DNA from: Dyella_A sp050749815
Lineage (GTDB): Bacteria > Pseudomonadota > Gammaproteobacteria > Xanthomonadales > Rhodanobacteraceae
DNA: 64,000 nt
Direction of reading: 5' to 3'
Assembly (NCBI RefSeq): GCF_050749815.1
Contig: NZ_CP192735.1
Location: 3,914,692 to 3,978,691 of the forward strand
This document shows positions 59,535 to 64,000 of the stretch, piece after piece. Below the pieces are notes generated by a model. It made no database searches. It saw nothing but the letters and a program-made list of their open reading frames with translations, and was not told the origin of the DNA. Position numbers and translations under genes: made by a program. Position 1 is the first letter of the stretch. Every line of letters begins with the position of its first letter.

Positions 59535-60440
59535 TCAGCCGCGCCGACGCCAGGACGGCGCGACAATCGAACCGCGCCGGAAGGCGACCGCAACCAGCGC
59601 CACCGTGCACAGGGTGCACAAGGTCAGCGCCACTACCGACGCCTCGGCGCCGAACACGCCGCCGCTCAACCAGTCCGGCCCGGAGCGGGTGGAAACCAGC
59701 CAGCCATCGACCGCCATCCCCGACACGGGAATGCCATAGATCGTTCCCTGGGCGAAGTTCCATGCCGCATGCACGCCCATGCACAGCGGCAGCGAGCGGG
59801 TGACGTGATAGAGCATGCCGAACAGCAGCCCTGCCTCGATCGCGATCGCCGCCGAACTCCACAGCGTGGCGCCCGGGTTGGAGATGTGCACCGCGCCGAA
59901 GAACAGCGCCGACACCACCAGCGCCGCCCACGTACCCAGGCCCTCTTCGACGATCCGGAACAGCACGCCGCGGAACATGATCTCTTCGCCGATGCCCGCG
60001 CCCAGCCCTGCTGTGAGCAGTGCCGGCAGCCACGCTGCCTGGGCGTTGAACCCGGTGACGTGATAGCTGCCCAGCAGCCACAGCGCCCCGACCACCGCAC
60101 TGAACAGCACCGTGCCGCCGACGATGCCCGCCAGTCCGTCCGGTGCCACACGCCGCAACGCCAGCTCGGCGGGGCGGCGCCGTTCGATGCCGTAGACCAG
60201 CACCAGGTACGCGATCAGCGCCGGAATCGCCCGCAACGCAAATTGCAGCCAGCCGACCACCACGGGCGAGGCGCCCTTCATGGTCAGTCCGAAAGCGTGC
60301 AGCACGAGCACCAGGCCCTTGGTGGCCGCCCAGGTGAGGGCCACGAAGATCACGATCCGCGCCAGCGGCGAGAAGATCAGCCAGCGCTGCCAACGCGGTT
60401 TGTCGGCGGGCGTGGAAAAGGCGAGCGAAGCGGTCGACAT
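59535..60440 (-). CDS. CPBP family intramembrane glutamic endopeptidase-like protein
   Basis: This 301-residue protein has about eight membrane helices. It has the CAAX protease/Abi (CPBP) motifs: GIGEEIMFRGVLFRIVEE (EExxxR), ALFFGAVHISNPG (FxxxH) and HAAWNFAQGTIYG (HxxxN). Family members cut or modify membrane proteins; the target is unknown. The start at 60440 was chosen by the N-terminal features. It follows prfC by 130 bp on the same strand. Confidence 0.88.
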   Translation of the reverse strand: MSTASLAFSTPADKPRWQRWLIFSPLARIVIFVALTWAATKGLVLVLHAFGLTMKGASPVVVGWLQFALRAIPALIAYLVLVYGIERRRPAELALRRVAPDGLAGIVGGTVLFSAVVGALWLLGSYHVTGFNAQAAWLPALLTAGLGAGIGEEIMFRGVLFRIVEEGLGTWAALVVSALFFGAVHISNPGATLWSSAAIAIEAGLLFGMLYHVTRSLPLCMGVHAAWNFAQGTIYGIPVSGMAVDGWLVSTRSGPDWLSGGVFGAEASVVALTLCTLCTVALVAVAFRRGSIVAPSWRRRG

Positions 60441-60570
60441 GTGATGGGCCCCTGGATGGAGCGCGCATGCTAGCAACGGCGCATCAGGGCGTGTCCCCTG
60501 CCTGATGGCAGGGGATCGAGCACCGCAAGATCCTGGCTCGGCGGCGCTACGGCCGCTCGCGGTAATCGAC

Positions 60571-62172
<1,602 letters not shown>

Positions 62173-62263
62173 GGGGAGCGGGTCGGCTTGAGCGCGAACC
62201 GGCAATTGTAGCGTGGATGGGGAATCCGGCCCCGTGCCACTACCTGCCCCCAGCGCGCTTCGC

Positions 62264-62310
62264 TCCCTCTCCCCTGGCAACGCCGGGGGAGAGGGCTGGG
62301 GTGAGGGGGC
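62264..62310. repeat. CCCTCTCCCC...GGGGAGAGGG intergenic repeat
   Basis: CCTCTCCCC pairs with GGGGAGAGG across a short loop, followed by GCTGGGGTGAGGGG. This kind of C/G-rich hairpin with a GGGTGAGGGG tail is widespread in intergenic DNA of high-GC Proteobacteria. It lies just upstream of prfC, on the side from which prfC is transcribed. Confidence 0.6.
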
Positions 62311-62400
62311 TGCTCTTATGCAGTTTGCTGTGCGTGCGCGGAACGAAACGCAACAAGCGACAAGCGAGAGCAAAAGCTTTCGTGCCCCTGCGGGGCCCGA

Positions 62401-62677
62401 GTTACTTTCTCTTTGCGTGGCCACGCGCACGTCGGGAGCGGGCGCGAACGGCGCAGCCGGCCCGAAGGGCGGAGGGCCGGATGCCCGGAGTAAAGAAAGT
62501 AACCAAAGAGAAAGGCCACCCCGCTTGGCGCTTGCCGGGCATCCGGCAACTGCTCCTGCGTTGCTCTACCTCGGGCATCCATGCCCTCGCCATGCCCGGC
62601 AAGTCCGTGAGCCGGGGCCGGGCTTTTCGAACGGGCATCCTGCCCGTACGAAAAGGAGTCGACGTCCTGTCGACTCC
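62401..62677. repeat. Long hairpin-rich intergenic repeat
   Basis: Three inverted structures in a row: TTACTTTCTCTTTG near 62402 against CAAAGAGAAAG near 62503 with a GC-rich insert between; CTTTTCGAACGGGCA (62623-62637) against TGCCCGTACGAAAAG (62641-62655, 14 of 15 paired); and GGAGTCGAC (62655-62663) against GTCGACTCC (62669-62677). I see no gene in the 607 bp between prfC and the IS; open frames here are short and lack support. The ACTTTCTCTTTG/CAAAGAGAAAG motif recalls repeats known between genes of Xanthomonadales. Confidence 0.55.
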
Positions 62678-62846
62678 CGCTACGCGGCCTGTCGTCCCCG
62701 CCTCACCGCCGCACAGGGGTCCAGATTAAAGCAGCGCGCCATCCTGGCGCGCACTCATTGTTCCAGTAGTACGCGGTGCGACGTCCCCCCGGTTTTGAGT
62801 AGCACTGCCGTTTGGAGTCCAATCCCCCAACCGAAGGAGATTGGAC

Positions 62847-63110
62847 GTGAAGAAGCGCTTTTCCGAGGAACAGATCATCGGCTTCCTGCGTGAGGCGGAT
62901 GCCGGCTTGCCGATCAAGGAGCTGTGCCGCAAACACGGCTTCAGCGAGGCCTCCTACTACCTGTGGCGCAGCAAGTTCGGCGGCATGAGCGTGCCGGACG
63001 CCAAGCGCCTGAAGGAGCTGGAGACGGAGAACACGCGGCTGAAGAAGCTGCTGGCCGAGCAGATGCTTGAGAACGAGGTGATCAAGGACGTCCTGCGAAA
63101 AAAACCGTAG
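62847..63110 (+). CDS. IS3-family transposase OrfA (HTH_Tnp_1), copy 2
   Basis: This 87-residue protein is identical to the product at 20191-20454. GTG 62847 lies 6 bp after AAGGAGA (62834-62840); TTG 62841 abuts it. The frame passes through A7 (63098-63104), read as A AAA AAA in frame 0, then CCG TAG. A -1 slip there joins it to the OrfB frame (ACC GTA GGC). Confidence 0.9.
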   Translation: MKKRFSEEQIIGFLREADAGLPIKELCRKHGFSEASYYLWRSKFGGMSVPDAKRLKELETENTRLKKLLAEQMLENEVIKDVLRKKP

Positions 63111-63130
63111 GCGCACCGGCCCGGCGAGCG

Positions 63131-63925
63131 TTGGTGCGCCAGATGATCGACAAGGGGTTGAGCGAGCGGTGCGCGCTGCGCGTGGTGGGCATGAGCGCCA
63201 GCGCGTACCGGTATCAGGCGCAGCCAGACCGCAACGTGGCGCTGCGACGGCGGATCGTGGAGCTGGCGCAGCGGCACAAGCGCTACGGCGTGGGGATGAT
63301 CCACCTGAAGCTTCGGCAGGAGGGCGGCGAGCCGGTGAACTACAAGCGTGTGGAGCGGTTGTATCGGGAGGAACGGTTGCAGGTACGCCGGCGCAAGCGG
63401 AAGAAGGTGCCGGTGAGCGAGCGGCAGCCACTGTGTCGTCCATCGGCGCCCAACGAGGTGTGGTCGATGGATTTCGTGTTCGATCGCACCGCCGACGCCC
63501 GCGTCCTCAAGTGCCTGACCATCGTCGACGACGCCACGCATGAGTCGGTGGGCATCGAAGTCGAACGAGCCATCTCCGGGATCGACGTGACGCGTGTGCT
63601 GGATCGCCTGGGCGTCATTCGCGGCCTGCCCAAGACCATCCGCACCGACAACGGCAAGGAGTTCTGCGGCAAGGCGATGGTCGCCTGGGCGCACGAGCGC
63701 GGCGTGCAACTGCGCCTGATCGAACCAGGCAAGCCGAACCAGAACGCCTACATCGAATCGTTCAACGGACGTCTGCGCGACGAATGCCTCAACGAACACT
63801 GGTTTCCCAGCCTGCTGCACGCCCGCACCGAGATCGAACGCTGGCGGCGGGAATACAACGAGGAGCGACCGAAGAAGGCGTTGGGCGGGCTGACACCCGC
63901 CGCCTACGCGAAGCAGTTAAAGTAA
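63131..63925 (+). CDS. IS3-family transposase OrfB (DDE integrase domain), copy 2
   Basis: This 264-residue protein is identical to the product at 19376-20170, with an intact DDE triad (WSMDFVF, RTDNGKEF, YIESFNGRLRDEC). The OrfAB fusion made by frameshifting at 63098-63104 should be the active transposase. The right end of the IS follows 45 bp after the stop. Confidence 0.93.
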   Translation: MVRQMIDKGLSERCALRVVGMSASAYRYQAQPDRNVALRRRIVELAQRHKRYGVGMIHLKLRQEGGEPVNYKRVERLYREERLQVRRRKRKKVPVSERQPLCRPSAPNEVWSMDFVFDRTADARVLKCLTIVDDATHESVGIEVERAISGIDVTRVLDRLGVIRGLPKTIRTDNGKEFCGKAMVAWAHERGVQLRLIEPGKPNQNAYIESFNGRLRDECLNEHWFPSLLHARTEIERWRREYNEERPKKALGGLTPAAYAKQLK

Positions 63926-64000
63926 TTCCGGACTCTAAACCGTCCCGCTACTCAACGCGGGGGGACGTCGGGTGGAGAAAAAGCCAGTCGCCGGGACTCT

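Larger units (their letters stand above)
62779..63970 (+). mobile_element. IS3-family insertion sequence, IS407-like subgroup, copy 2
   Basis: 1192 bp, the same length and encoded proteins as the copy at 19331-20522 but in the opposite orientation. The ends carry the same inverted repeats (CGACGTCCCCCCG...). A 4-bp target duplication GGTG flanks it (62775-62778 and 63971-63974). It inserted next to the hairpin-rich spacer upstream of prfC. Both reading frames are intact, so the element is probably active. Confidence 0.93.

Overview
The window is a high-GC chromosomal segment of a gammaproteobacterium, most likely a member of the Xanthomonadales (Rhodanobacteraceae/Xanthomonadaceae type). The main reason is an arrangement known from Xanthomonas: a variable lipopolysaccharide (O-antigen) locus lying between metB and etfA, next to xanA/xanB-like and rml genes. 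The genus call is inference; no rRNA or tRNA gene was seen.

Layout. 1-6957: end of a DedA gene, a phosphomannomutase, then a minus-strand operon rmlB-A-C-D plus manC/xanB (dTDP-rhamnose and GDP-mannose supply). 7106-27927: metB, the O-antigen island, etfA. The island has (a) a tightly coupled plus-strand operon with an ABC O-antigen exporter (wzm, wzt), a 1068-residue methyltransferase/coiled-coil/double-glycosyltransferase and the four GDP-D-glycero-D-manno-heptose enzymes; (b) a minus-strand LtaS-like membrane enzyme with a small membrane-anchored partner; (c) an IS3-family element; (d) an AT-richer part with a methyltransferase and a minus-strand cassette of five genes: acyltransferase (PglD/NeuD type), GtrA, DegT aminotransferase, GtrB-like glycosyltransferase and a large multi-spanning membrane protein. 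26986-32588: etfA, etfB and etf-QO, with a double-domain glycosyltransferase between etfB and etf-QO.

32761-40384: amidase, AlkB-like dioxygenase, gcvT, gcvH, a MetJ repressor domain joined to a long histone H1-like Lys/Ala tail and preceded by a perfect met-box palindrome, a TonB-like protein and a serine hydrolase. 40576-52899: GMC oxidoreductase, MFS-like transporter, CBS protein, polyprenol-phosphate glycosyltransferase, mtgA, hslO, a GAF-GAF-GGDEF-EAL protein, a secreted protein of unknown function, and a sigma/anti-sigma/DUF4097 operon whose sigma gene carries a frameshift. 53007-62172: GTP-type PEP carboxykinase, TetR regulator, alpha/beta hydrolase, fadE, a hot-dog protein, a CPBP protease homolog and prfC. 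The end holds a hairpin-rich repeat region and a second copy of the same IS in inverted orientation.

How the genes work together. RmlA/RmlB make dTDP-4-keto-6-deoxyglucose, which can feed both rhamnose and, through the DegT aminotransferase and the acyltransferase, an N-acylated amino sugar. That sugar could be moved and added by the GtrA/GtrB/membrane-protein trio. ManC and the heptose enzymes supply GDP-sugars for the polymer exported by Wzm/Wzt. The points most worth following up are the amino-sugar gtr-like cassette, the methyltransferase/coiled-coil/glycosyltransferase fusion, and the MetJ-H1 fusion with its own operator.
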